From Clostridiales bacterium (GTDB lineage Bacteria > Bacillota > Clostridia > Christensenellales > CAG-138): a stretch of DNA of 10,148 nt. Below are positions 1 to 6,669 of this stretch, piece after piece. The stretch spans positions 1 to 10,148 of the forward strand of contig DNFZ01000063.1 of assembly GCA_003486785.1 (NCBI GenBank), given 5' to 3'. The notes under the pieces are model-generated. The model had not been told where the DNA came from. It searched no databases and saw only the letters and a program-made list of their open reading frames with translations. How positions within the stretch are numbered: the stretch's first letter is position 1; the number at the start of each line of letters is the position of its first letter. The position numbers and the translations under genes are program-made.

Positions 1-2
1 CG

Positions 3-17
3 TGCCGCGAAGCGGCA
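3..17 (+). other. Perfect GC-rich hairpin before the first gene
   Basis: TGCCGC (3-8) and GCGGCA (12-17) pair perfectly around a GAA loop. The core GCGAAGC is known as an unusually stable mini-hairpin. No T-tract follows, so it is not a classical terminator. It could be the end of an upstream coding region or part of the leader of the aminotransferase gene. Its role is unknown. Confidence 0.45.
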
Positions 18-21
18 AATA

Positions 22-36
22 AAAGGAGCCTCCTTT
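22..36 (+). promoter_or_regulatory. Ribosome binding site inside a perfect palindrome
   Basis: The Shine-Dalgarno AAAAGGAG (21-28) lies 8 nt before the ATG at 37. It is the left arm of AAAGGAG-C-CTCCTTT (22-36). As RNA this can fold as AAAGGA / GCC loop / TCCTTT, a 6-bp stem that hides the ribosome binding site and ends right at the start codon. The sequence is seen directly; a regulatory effect is inferred. Confidence 0.55.
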
Positions 37-1158
37 ATGCAGAAGAAAGACCCGCCGATTCTGGTTACGCGCCCGTCTATGCCGCCGGTGGAGGAATATG
101 AGGCGCTCGTGCGCGAGATCTTTTCCTCGCGCTATCTTACCAACGGCGGCGCGCTGCACCTCCGGCTTGAGACCGCGCTGAAGGAGAAGCTCGCAACTCC
201 GCATCTTCGCCTCTTTACCAACGGACACCTCGCGCTGGAATGCGCCATCGCCGCGCTCCATCTTGAGCCCGGTGAAATCATCACCACGCCGTTTACCTTC
301 ATCTCGACCACACACGCTATTGTCCGCTGCGGCTTTACGCCGGTGTTTTGCGACGTGGAGCCGGATTTTTTCACGCTGGATGCGACGAAGCTTGAGGAAA
401 GAATCACCCCGCGCACGCGCGCCATCCTGCCTGTGCACGTCTATGGCAACCCGTGCGACATGGACGCCATCGAAGAGATCGCAAGCCGCCACAACCTGCC
501 TGTGCTCTACGACGCGGCGCATGCGTTCGGCGTTACCCTGCACGGGCGCGCGGTGGCGGATTTCGGCACGGCATCCATGTTCAGCTTTCACGCCACGAAG
601 TGTTACCACACCATCGAAGGCGGCGCGGTTGCAACAGGGGACGCTGCGTATGCCGAGCTGCTCAACGGCTATAAAAACTTCGGCTTTCATGCCGATGACG
701 AGATTCGCGAAGTCGGCGGCAACGCCAAGATGAACGAATTTCAGGCGGCAATGGGGCTGCTGAATCTGCGGTATTTTGACCGCGAAATTGAGCGGCGCGC
801 TCATGTCGCCGCGCGCTATCGCGAGAACCTCGCTGGCATCGCGGGGCTGCGCTTCCGCCCGGTGCGCGAGGGCGCGAGCCAAAACCACGCCTACATGCCC
901 GTTTCGTTCAATCCTTTTGTATTCGGCGCAAACCGCGATCAGGTCTCAGACGCGCTCAAAGCCCACGGCATCTTCGCGCGGAAGTATTTCTATCCGCTCA
1001 CGAGCGAAGCCGCCTGCTATGCAGGCAGATTTGACCCCGCCGAAACACCAATCGCCCGCGAAGCCAGCCAAAGCGTACTCACGCTGCCGATGTATGCCGA
1101 CCTAGCGCGAAGCGATGTGGACGATATCTGCGAAATCGTCGCCGGCTGCAGGAAATAG
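37..1158 (+). CDS. DegT/DnrJ/EryC1/StrS-family PLP aminotransferase, probably nucleotide-sugar
   Basis: Cytoplasmic PLP-dependent sugar aminotransferase of 373 aa, the usual full length. Such enzymes convert a keto-sugar nucleotide to an amino sugar with glutamate as amino donor. Visible family marks are TNGHLAL (61-67, cofactor phosphate site), YDAAHAFG (158-165, with D159 expected to contact the pyridine nitrogen), SFHATK with K188 as the Schiff-base lysine followed by TIEGG, and KMNEFQAAMG (231-240). The N-terminal VTRPSMPPVEEY resembles members acting on dTDP-4-keto-6-deoxy sugars, but the substrate cannot be fixed from sequence. The ATG at 37 is chosen because AAAAGGAG sits 8 nt upstream; the frame is open to the window edge, but no better start is seen. 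A terminator follows at about 1195, so this is the last gene of its transcript. The sugar genes that would normally accompany it must lie to the left, outside the window. Confidence 0.9.
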   Translation: MQKKDPPILVTRPSMPPVEEYEALVREIFSSRYLTNGGALHLRLETALKEKLATPHLRLFTNGHLALECAIAALHLEPGEIITTPFTFISTTHAIVRCGFTPVFCDVEPDFFTLDATKLEERITPRTRAILPVHVYGNPCDMDAIEEIASRHNLPVLYDAAHAFGVTLHGRAVADFGTASMFSFHATKCYHTIEGGAVATGDAAYAELLNGYKNFGFHADDEIREVGGNAKMNEFQAAMGLLNLRYFDREIERRAHVAARYRENLAGIAGLRFRPVREGASQNHAYMPVSFNPFVFGANRDQVSDALKAHGIFARKYFYPLTSEAACYAGRFDPAETPIAREASQSVLTLPMYADLARSDVDDICEIVAGCRK

Positions 1159-1190
1159 TTTTTTTCATGAGCGCCCTTGGAAGTCTAAAC

Positions 1191-1232
1191 AGAAAGAGCA
1201 GGCAAGCGTTTCGCTTCCTGCCCTTTGTTTTT
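1191..1232. terminator. Two-way terminator between convergent genes
   Basis: AGAGCAGG (1195-1202) pairs with CCTGCCCT (1217-1224) with one mismatch. AAGCG (1204-1208) pairs with CGCTT (1212-1216), and C1203 is bulged. TTTGTTTTT follows on the + strand. On the - strand the hairpin is followed by CTTTCTGTTT, so it can serve both the aminotransferase and the lipoprotein gene. Confidence 0.75.
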
Positions 1233-1257
1233 CGATACAAGTTGTGCGCTGTCCCGT

Positions 1258-2646
1258 CTATGTCAGCGGAACGCCGTTGACATAGACCGTAAACCCGTTG
1301 GTGACAATTCCGCTCACGCGCCCGGTAAACGCCGTTAAATACGCATTGTCGGTCAGCGTCCAAATCGCGCCGTCCTCAAGCGTCACCTTCGCAGCGCGCG
1401 CGGTATTTGCAACATTGACCGCCCCCGTATAAACGGTTTCCCCGCGCAGCGTGAGCGATACCGTCGAGCGTTCGTCCGCGATGACGTCGCCGCTGAGCGT
1501 CTGGTCCTTTGCTACGAGCGTGCAGCTTGCGCCGTTTTCATCCGCCGCGCCCCAGCCACGGCTGCCGTCGTTTCCGCTCGCCCGCAGCAGCGCCCGTCCC
1601 TCGCCGAGCGACAGCGCAACGCCCTCGAGATAGATGCTCGCGCTTGTGTTGGTCGCAAAGAACAAGTCGCCGCCAAGTGCGGTGAGCGCGCCTCGTGTCA
1701 TGGAAAAAACACTCCGGCTATCGGTGGCCATCGCGTCGGAATAGAGCAAAACACAATAGGTCGCAGTCTGCGCTCCATTGGTCGCGATGCGGCCAGTGCG
1801 GCCGGAGACGGCGCAATCGCTCAACGAAACGCTGCCGCCGTTGATGGTGATCGCCTCCGCGCTGCTAGCGCGCAGCATCGCTTTGCTCACGATGACGCTT
1901 CCGGCAGCAGCGATGACGGGGGAAGCTTCGCCGCCGGTTGCCACCATGCCGCCTTCGATGAAAACCTCGCCCTCCGCGCCTGCAACAACCGCGGGCGACG
2001 ATGCGCCCTGCGTGGACAGGCTTGTATCGCGCGTGTTTGCACTGCCGCCGCGCACCGCGGCGAGCGCATAGGAGTTGCCCCCGGTCGTACGCACAATGCC
2101 GCTCTGCAGCTGCAACCTGGCATCGGAGGCAAAAGCGCCGCCCGCGCCATGCGGCGCTGCCGTAATCTCGCTCTCAACCAGCAGAAGCTGCGCGCCTGCG
2201 CGTACCAGCGCCGCCGCATTCAACCCGTAGAGCAGCGCGTTTTCGAGGCTGGAAGCGTCGCCAGCGCGTTTTTCGATCTTTGCTCCGTCGATGCCTGCAA
2301 TCGCGCGGTTCTCTACGCGCAGCGCGTTCTCATCCGCCAACTCGGAGAAATATGTCTTCTGGCTCTCGCTGATGCTCGTCGTGATGGTATATGCGCCGGC
2401 TCCGCTGATCTCCTCCGGCAGCGCGCTCTGCACTGTCGCTTCTGCCTCCTGCGGCGCTTGCGTCGGCGTTGCCGAGGGTTGCTCCGGCGTAAGCGTCACA
2501 TCCGGCGTCGCTGGAACGGTTGCGCTCGGCAAAGGCGACCCGACGGAAACAACGGGGTCAGCAGGCGCGCAGGCGGCAAGCGCGGCAAAGGACAGCGCAA
2601 GCAGCGCGGAAAACATGCGCCGGAGCGAATGGCTTGTTTGTCTCAT
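1258..2646 (-). CDS. Secreted lipoprotein with repetitive, beta-helix-like body
   Basis: A 462-aa exported protein of unknown role. The first 26 residues are a lipoprotein signal: RR, a hydrophobic stretch, then the lipobox LAAC with C26 as the expected lipidation site. Residues about 27-75 form a Pro/Thr/Ser/Glu-rich linker. The rest is rich in Ala, Gly, Ser, Thr and Val with short strand-turn units such as GGMVATGGEASPV and NGGSVSLSD. This resembles right-handed beta-helix or adhesin-like surface proteins; I see no catalytic motif. The ATG at 2646 is preceded by AAGGAGG 7 nt upstream on the - strand. The gene is a single unit: it is divergent from the HAD gene and convergent with the aminotransferase. 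It could be a carbohydrate-binding or structural surface protein; the fold assignment is inference from composition and rhythm. Confidence 0.8.
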   Translation of the reverse strand: MRQTSHSLRRMFSALLALSFAALAACAPADPVVSVGSPLPSATVPATPDVTLTPEQPSATPTQAPQEAEATVQSALPEEISGAGAYTITTSISESQKTYFSELADENALRVENRAIAGIDGAKIEKRAGDASSLENALLYGLNAAALVRAGAQLLLVESEITAAPHGAGGAFASDARLQLQSGIVRTTGGNSYALAAVRGGSANTRDTSLSTQGASSPAVVAGAEGEVFIEGGMVATGGEASPVIAAAGSVIVSKAMLRASSAEAITINGGSVSLSDCAVSGRTGRIATNGAQTATYCVLLYSDAMATDSRSVFSMTRGALTALGGDLFFATNTSASIYLEGVALSLGEGRALLRASGNDGSRGWGAADENGASCTLVAKDQTLSGDVIADERSTVSLTLRGETVYTGAVNVANTARAAKVTLEDGAIWTLTDNAYLTAFTGRVSGIVTNGFTVYVNGVPLT

Positions 2647-2675
2647 GCGATCGCCTCCTTATAAAATTCCCACAA

Positions 2676-2681
2676 AGTATA
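2676..2681 (-). promoter_or_regulatory. Possible -10 box of the lipoprotein gene
   Basis: TATACT on the - strand, 30 nt before the start codon at 2646 and upstream of the AAGGAGG ribosome binding site. No convincing -35 hexamer is found at 16-18 nt, so the call is weak. Confidence 0.3.
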
Positions 2682-2763
2682 TCCTACGGGTTTGAACGAA
2701 CTATAGTAAAAATGTGAAAGCATTCGATCATTTTCCGATTCATAGAGGCAATTTTCTGTATTA

Positions 2764-2779
2764 TTACAAAATTGTGTAA
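2764..2779. other. 16-bp near-palindrome in the divergent gap
   Basis: The 16 bases from 2764 (TTACAAAATTGTGTAA) pair at 7 of 8 positions around their centre. They lie in the AT-rich divergent gap between the lipoprotein and the HAD gene. This could be an operator, but AT-rich DNA makes such matches cheap. Confidence 0.25.
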
Positions 2780-2816
2780 AATCAGACAGGTTCACCCGCT
2801 CCAGCATGCGCCGCGC

Positions 2817-2845
2817 TTGTACACGTTTTTAAAACGTGGTATGCT
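2817..2845 (+). promoter_or_regulatory. Promoter of the HAD gene with a dyad filling its spacer
   Basis: TTGTAC (2817-2822), a 17-nt spacer, then TGG-TATGCT with the -10 box at 2840-2845 and an extended -10 TG. The spacer is occupied by a perfect inverted repeat, CACGTTTT-T-AAAACGTG (2822-2838), two 8-bp arms around one central base. A dimeric repressor bound there would block RNA polymerase. The -35 is poor (3 of 6), but the extended -10 compensates. Confidence 0.55.
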
Positions 2846-2850
2846 CATAA

Positions 2851-2895
2851 AAGAAGAAAAGAAGAAGAAAAGAAGAAGTAAAGAAGAGGAAAAAG
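2851..2895 (+). repeat. 11-bp tandem purine repeat in the HAD leader
   Basis: The unit AAGAAGAAAAG occurs twice exactly (2851-2861, 2862-2872), once with one change to T (2873-2883), and once as a diverged 12-nt copy (2884-2895). The surrounding run 2849-2902 is all purine on this strand except T2879. It lies between the proposed -10 box and the ribosome binding site. Confidence 0.85.
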
Positions 2896-2906
2896 AGAGG
2901 AATTAC

Positions 2907-3680
2907 ATGGATACCTTACGCAGCAAAAAAGGCTTCATCTGCGATATGGACGGCGTGATCTACCATGGCGAGCGGCTTCTGCCGGGCGTTAAGGAGTTTG
3001 TAGACTGGCTCTATCGCGAAGATAAGAAGTTCTTATTTCTAACCAACGCCAGCGGCAAAACGCCCAAGGAGCTGCAGAGCAAGCTCGCACGCATGGGGCT
3101 GGAAGTAGACGAGAGCCACTTCTACACCAGCGCGCTTGCCACGGCAAACTTCATCCGCTCGCAGTCGCCCGGCAGCAGCGCGTATGTCATCGGCGCACCG
3201 GGGCTTTTCAACGCGCTCTATGAAGCGGGCATCATGACAAACGGCGTCGATCCGGACTATGTCGTGGTCGGCGAAACGAACAACTACAACTATGAGGGCA
3301 TCCTGAAAGCGGTGCACCTCGTGCAGGGCGGCGCAAAGCTCATCGGCACCAATACGGACATGACAGGACCCTCGGAAGCCGGCATCATCCCCGCCTGCCG
3401 CGCGCTCATCGCGCCCATTGAGCTGGCTACGGGAAAATCCGCCTATTTCGTGGGCAAGCCAAACCCGCTGATGATGCGCACCGGCCTTCGCATGCTGGGC
3501 GTGCACTCCTCGGAAGCCGCAATGATCGGAGACCGGATGGATACGGATATCATCGCGGGCGTGGAGAGCGGGCTCGACACCGTGCTGGTGCTTTCGGGGG
3601 TAACCACCATAGACGAGATGAAACGCTTCCCGTACCGCCCGCGCCTCGTGCTCGATGGCGTTGGCGACATCCCGGGCTGA
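2907..3680 (+). CDS. HAD-IIA family sugar-phosphatase-like hydrolase (NagD/AraL type)
   Basis: A 257-aa cytoplasmic phosphatase of the HAD superfamily, subclass IIA, related to NagD, AraL and p-nitrophenyl phosphatases. These remove phosphate from small molecules such as sugar or nucleoside phosphates; the substrate here is unknown. Motif I is CDMDGV with D13 the nucleophile and D15 the general acid/base. Motif II is FLTNAS (T46), the motif III lysine is K184 in GKPNP, and motif IV is IGDRMDTD with D209 and D213 binding Mg2+. The cap domain lies between, about residues 80-180. The frame is open further up to a TTG at 2772, but that would translate the promoter and the purine repeat into a Lys/Glu string. 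The ATG at 2907 with AGAGG at 2896-2900 and the family N-terminus fits far better. A terminator follows, so it is probably a one-gene transcript. Confidence 0.9.
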   Translation: MDTLRSKKGFICDMDGVIYHGERLLPGVKEFVDWLYREDKKFLFLTNASGKTPKELQSKLARMGLEVDESHFYTSALATANFIRSQSPGSSAYVIGAPGLFNALYEAGIMTNGVDPDYVVVGETNNYNYEGILKAVHLVQGGAKLIGTNTDMTGPSEAGIIPACRALIAPIELATGKSAYFVGKPNPLMMRTGLRMLGVHSSEAAMIGDRMDTDIIAGVESGLDTVLVLSGVTTIDEMKRFPYRPRLVLDGVGDIPG

Positions 3681-3694
3681 GTTGATCAATAACA

Positions 3695-3728
3695 AAAGGC
3701 GACGCAGAATAATGCGCCGCCTTTATCA
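3695..3728 (+). terminator. Terminator after the HAD gene
   Basis: AAAGGCG-A-CGCA (3695-3706) pairs with TGCG-C-CGCCTTT (3713-3724), 11 pairs and one A-C mismatch, around a GAATAA loop. The T-tract is short (TTTAT), so read-through into the 4Fe-4S gene is possible. Confidence 0.65.
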
Positions 3729-3750
3729 TAGGCATGGATAGGAGATCCTC

Positions 3751-4575
3751 ATGAGAAAATACCTGTTTCCCCTCGGCATGTGGCTGGTGTTTGAAGCAAT
3801 TGCAGTCACGCTCTGGCTTGCTACCGATACGATCTTTTACCTGTTTAACTTCACATACATCGGGACTTGTTTGGCGATCGGCATCGTGCTGTTCCTCAAA
3901 AAATACCGGTATGCGCGCCAAGCGGTGCAGTTTGCAGTCGGGCTGTATATGCTCGTCTATCTTGGCATTCTTTCGCGCGAGAATATGCAGATCGCCGGAT
4001 TCTGGTATTATCTCTTCCTCGGCGTGTTTCAGGCGGCGGTAATCCATTACGCGGTAGCAAAGATCTTCGGGCCGCTGCTGTTCGGGCGCGGCTGGTGTGG
4101 GTATGCGTGCTGGACGGCGATGGTGCTTGATCTGCTGCCCTACAAAGCGCCAAATGCGGATCGAAAACGCATTGGCTGGATTCGTTACCTTGTGTTTGCT
4201 GTATCATTCGCGTTTGTCGGCGCGCTGTTCCTCTTTCGCGTGCCAAAGCTGGACGATATTTTGTTCTGGAGCTTTCTCATCGGCAATGCGGCCTATTATC
4301 TCGTCGGCATCTCGCTGGCCTTCGCGTTTCGCGATAACCGCGCGTTTTGCAAATACATCTGCCCCATTACGGTGTTTCTAAAACCCGCCAGCTATTATTC
4401 GCTCGTGCGCATTACAGTCGATCCTACAAAATGCGTCTCCTGCGGCAAATGTAAAAAAGTCTGCCCGATGAACGTAGACATGACCGATAACGCCAGAAGC
4501 CGCACAAACGGCACGGAGTGCATTCTCTGCACCACCTGCGTGTCTGCCTGCCCCAAGGGAGCGCTCAAGCTATAG
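3751..4575 (+). CDS. Integral membrane 4Fe-4S protein (NapH/NosR/CcoG-like)
   Basis: A 274-aa membrane electron-transfer protein. Hydrophobic segments lie at about 6-30, 34-50, 58-75, 83-106, 143-162 and 169-193. GRGWCGYAC (C116, C120) and FCKYICP (C200, C204) are the paired membrane-edge cysteine motifs seen in the NapH, NosR and CcoG group. The C-terminal tail carries two ferredoxin-type 4Fe-4S sites: C228, C231, C234, C238 and C257, C260, C263, C267, each ending in CP. The residue after C120 is Trp, where I would expect Pro in many relatives. The start is supported by AGGAG at 3740-3744, 6 nt before the ATG. No nitrate, nitrous oxide, Rnf or oxidase genes lie nearby, so its redox partners are unknown. 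I see no promoter of its own in the 70-bp gap. Confidence 0.85.
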   Translation: MRKYLFPLGMWLVFEAIAVTLWLATDTIFYLFNFTYIGTCLAIGIVLFLKKYRYARQAVQFAVGLYMLVYLGILSRENMQIAGFWYYLFLGVFQAAVIHYAVAKIFGPLLFGRGWCGYACWTAMVLDLLPYKAPNADRKRIGWIRYLVFAVSFAFVGALFLFRVPKLDDILFWSFLIGNAAYYLVGISLAFAFRDNRAFCKYICPITVFLKPASYYSLVRITVDPTKCVSCGKCKKVCPMNVDMTDNARSRTNGTECILCTTCVSACPKGALKL

Positions 4576-4579
4576 CGCC

Positions 4580-4595
4580 AAGCAACAAAGGTTGC
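4580..4595 (+). other. Small hairpin after the 4Fe-4S gene
   Basis: GCAAC and GTTGC pair perfectly around AAAG just after the stop codon. No T-tract follows. It may protect the mRNA end or be incidental. Confidence 0.3.
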
Positions 4596-4658
4596 GAGCA
4601 TTCAAGAAGAAAGAGCAGGATGCATGACGGCATTTCCTGCTCTTTTGGTTAAATGCTC
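4596..4658. terminator. Two-way terminator, nested in a longer stem
   Basis: AAAGAGCAGGA (4610-4620) pairs perfectly with TCCTGCTCTTT (4635-4645), followed by a further T and GG on the + strand. On the - strand it is followed by CTTTCTTCTT. An outer 7-bp pair, GAGCATT (4596-4602) with AATGCTC (4652-4658), encloses it. It sits between the convergent 4Fe-4S and LCP genes and shares the 12-mer AGAAAGAGCAGG with the terminator at 1191. Confidence 0.8.
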
Positions 4659-4667
4659 TTGTATCCC

Positions 4668-6482
4668 TTACCGGAAATCGACCCGCACTTCGTTAAACGA
4701 AGAATCCTTGTCATACCAGTAGGTCCACATAAACTTACTGGTGGAGTAGCCGAACTCATACGCGAGCTGCAAAGCGTTGGTCTTTACGTGCGAGGAGTAG
4801 TCCTTCACGTCCTGCGTCGCCTGCTTGAAGCTGTTATTTTTGCCTTGCACGTACTTTTGCGCTTCTTTACGGGCATAGGCCTGCGCTTCTTCCAGCGAAT
4901 CCAGCGACATCATGAAATTGTCGAACAAAATGCGCGACGCAATCGTATACTGCTGATATTGTCCGTTTCGCGTCGGGCTCTGTGCGCTGAGGCGCACGAT
5001 CGAGCCACCGTTTGCTCCAGTCGTTCCCGTCGGCTCAATGGACTCGAACGTCTCCGGCATCTCCTCGGGCGAGGGTGTGTAATACTCCGGCGTGGGTTCC
5101 ATGGTCGGCAGCAGATCGTCGGCCGCAAGCGCGCGCGAAACATGCTCAACCAGCCCTCGCGTGGTGTCGAGATACTGCGTTGCGATCATGTCGGCCCAGC
5201 GGTAGTGCGCATAGTCCGCCGTATACTCCAGCTCGCGCGGAACATCGATGCCGTAGACCTGCTTGATGATCTTCACGCGGTTGGTCTGATCCGTCAAGCA
5301 GAAGTTCCAGTTAAAGATATTCGTGATGGTTCCGCTGACGGAATGCATGCCGATATTGTCCTTGTCGAGCGAATAGGCAAATTTCGTCAGCGCGGCGGTC
5401 TGTCCCAGCGTGCAGTTGGTGTACAGCTGCCCTTCAAACGAGCTGATGATCTCCGGCGCTTTGAGGATCAGGTTCTTTTTTTGCATGGACTCAAAGATGG
5501 CGACGAGCATCTCCTTCTGCCGGTTGACGCGGTTGAGATCGCCGCCTGCGGAAACGTATTTTCGCACGCGCAGATAGTCCAGCACGCCCTGGCCGTTGAG
5601 ATGCGTCGGGCCCGCGCTGTAGCTGCGCCCCGCCAGCTTGAATGAAATATCGAGGTTATAGTCTACTCCGCCCACCGCATCGACCAGCTCCTTGACGGCC
5701 GGCATGGTGACCGCATAGTAATAGTTCACCGGGATGCCGCCAAGCATCCAGCTCGCGGCTTCACAGGTTTTTAGAAACCCCGCGCCGCCCGGCGCGTCAA
5801 ACCCGCCGCCGCAGTTGATGGATGCGTTGAGCTTGTAGATGCCCTTTACGCCGGGGATCTTGGCGTATGTATCGCGCGGCAGCGAGATGAGATCCACACG
5901 GTTCTCGTCGAAATTGATGGCCATGACCATCATCACATCCGCATGAAACTCTTTTTTGCCACCCCAGGTTTCGCGCTCCGTTGCATAATCCACGCCGATG
6001 AGCAGCACGTTTACGATGTTTTGCATCATGCTCAGATCCGCCTGCGCGCTGATCACTTCATACGGGTCGAGCGTTGGCGTAGGGGTCGGTGCCTCCGGCA
6101 TAACCGCCGTTTCGCTCGGCTCTTCGAGCGCGACAATCTCTGTTGGATTCAGCACCACGTCCCCGACGAACTGCGTGCTGGGGTTGAGCAAAAGCGCATA
6201 GGCAAACACGCCGCCGACTGCCAGCAGGATAAAGCCGCCAACGAGCATCAGCGCCCAGAGCGCACGCTTTTTTTTCTTTACATGGCGGCGTTTGCTGCGA
6301 ACGTGTGTGGACGGAAACGCGTCCGTCGGGACAAAGGGCTCCACCTCCATGCCATGATAGCCATATTCGGGCAGCGCCTCTTGCTCGGTCGCCTGCTCCT
6401 GCGCATGATTGCGCGAAGGATCCTCGTGCATGTGCGCGGAATGATCTGATTTACCTGTATTGTGATCGGGTGTTCGGGCCAT
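4668..6482 (-). CDS. LytR-CpsA-Psr (LCP) family wall glycopolymer transferase with long C-terminal tail
   Basis: A 604-aa single-pass membrane protein. LCP enzymes move undecaprenyl-phosphate-linked glycopolymers (teichoic acid, capsule or other wall sugars) onto peptidoglycan outside the cell. A charged N-terminus ends in RRHVKKKKR, followed by one TM segment (about 74-99) and a Pro/Thr linker (121-139). The LCP domain runs from about 155 to 335: NVLLIGVD (D165), HAD (D182), SLPRDTY (R203), HLNGQGVLDYLRVRK (R305, R307) and GGDLNRVNRQ (R318, R321). These Asp and Arg residues match the expected polyprenyl-phosphate and metal site. Beyond it lie about 270 residues, including a Pro/Glu/Thr stretch (459-490) and an unrecognised terminal part (505-604). 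The start at 6482 has AAAGGA about 12 nt upstream, rather distant, so the ATG at codon 18 is an alternative. It is divergent from the GT2-GtrA gene. Confidence 0.9.
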   Translation of the reverse strand: MARTPDHNTGKSDHSAHMHEDPSRNHAQEQATEQEALPEYGYHGMEVEPFVPTDAFPSTHVRSKRRHVKKKKRALWALMLVGGFILLAVGGVFAYALLLNPSTQFVGDVVLNPTEIVALEEPSETAVMPEAPTPTPTLDPYEVISAQADLSMMQNIVNVLLIGVDYATERETWGGKKEFHADVMMVMAINFDENRVDLISLPRDTYAKIPGVKGIYKLNASINCGGGFDAPGGAGFLKTCEAASWMLGGIPVNYYYAVTMPAVKELVDAVGGVDYNLDISFKLAGRSYSAGPTHLNGQGVLDYLRVRKYVSAGGDLNRVNRQKEMLVAIFESMQKKNLILKAPEIISSFEGQLYTNCTLGQTAALTKFAYSLDKDNIGMHSVSGTITNIFNWNFCLTDQTNRVKIIKQVYGIDVPRELEYTADYAHYRWADMIATQYLDTTRGLVEHVSRALAADDLLPTMEPTPEYYTPSPEEMPETFESIEPTGTTGANGGSIVRLSAQSPTRNGQYQQYTIASRILFDNFMMSLDSLEEAQAYARKEAQKYVQGKNNSFKQATQDVKDYSSHVKTNALQLAYEFGYSTSKFMWTYWYDKDSSFNEVRVDFR

Positions 6483-6521
6483 TGCTTCGCCGCGTCCTTT
6501 CCGTCTTCCTATACCGTCATT

Positions 6522-6530
6522 ATTATAGCA
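6522..6530 (-). promoter_or_regulatory. Extended -10 promoter of the LCP gene
   Basis: On the - strand TGC-TATAAT: a perfect -10 box (6522-6527) with the extended TG element. No good -35 is found at 17 nt, which fits an activator-dependent or extended -10 promoter. It is about 40 nt upstream of the start at 6482. Confidence 0.6.
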
Positions 6531-6563
6531 GGATTTCCCGAAAATCCGCGGGCGTTTCGAATT

Positions 6564-6580
6564 ATTACAAATAGTTTACA
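6564..6580 (-). promoter_or_regulatory. WalR (YycF)-type box upstream of the LCP gene
   Basis: On the - strand TGTAAA-CTATT-TGTAAT, a full match to the WalR consensus TGTWAH-N5-TGTWAH known from Bacillus and Staphylococcus. It is 36 bp upstream of the TATAAT box, a position suited to activation. WalRK controls cell-wall genes, which agrees with an LCP target. Presence of WalR in this genome is not shown by the window. Confidence 0.5.
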
Positions 6581-6652
6581 AAGTAACTATGTGAAAACAC
6601 GCCAAAAATCGCGGTTTTTCCGCATCGCGCCGCGAAAATTGACATTGTTGCG

Positions 6653-6666
6653 TCAAAACGTTTGCA
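6653..6666 (+). promoter_or_regulatory. cre-like / LacI-family operator candidate
   Basis: TCAAAACGTTTGCA differs at one position (C for G) from the catabolite-response pattern TGWAARCGYTWNCW. It lies upstream of the GT2-GtrA promoter candidate. One-mismatch hits are expected by chance fairly often at this scale. Confidence 0.25.
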
Positions 6667-6669
6667 TGC

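Noticed and set aside
1..22. Six codons ending in TAA (20-22) that could be the tail of an upstream gene
   Set aside because: Too short to judge; another frame is open too, and no family feature can be read from six residues.
2772..2906. Upstream TTG start extending the HAD protein by 45 residues
   Set aside because: It would translate the promoter, the operator dyad and the purine repeat; family N-termini begin just before CDMDG, and a ribosome binding site sits before 2907.
3039..3695. 218-codon open frame on the - strand
   Set aside because: Antisense to the HAD gene; it begins inside the terminator region, and its sequence resembles no family.
4653..5645. Long open frame of 330 codons on the + strand
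   Set aside because: It lies antisense to the LCP gene, whose conserved motifs are clear. The Arg/Leu/His-rich product and lack of a ribosome binding site mark it as a shadow of GC-rich coding DNA.
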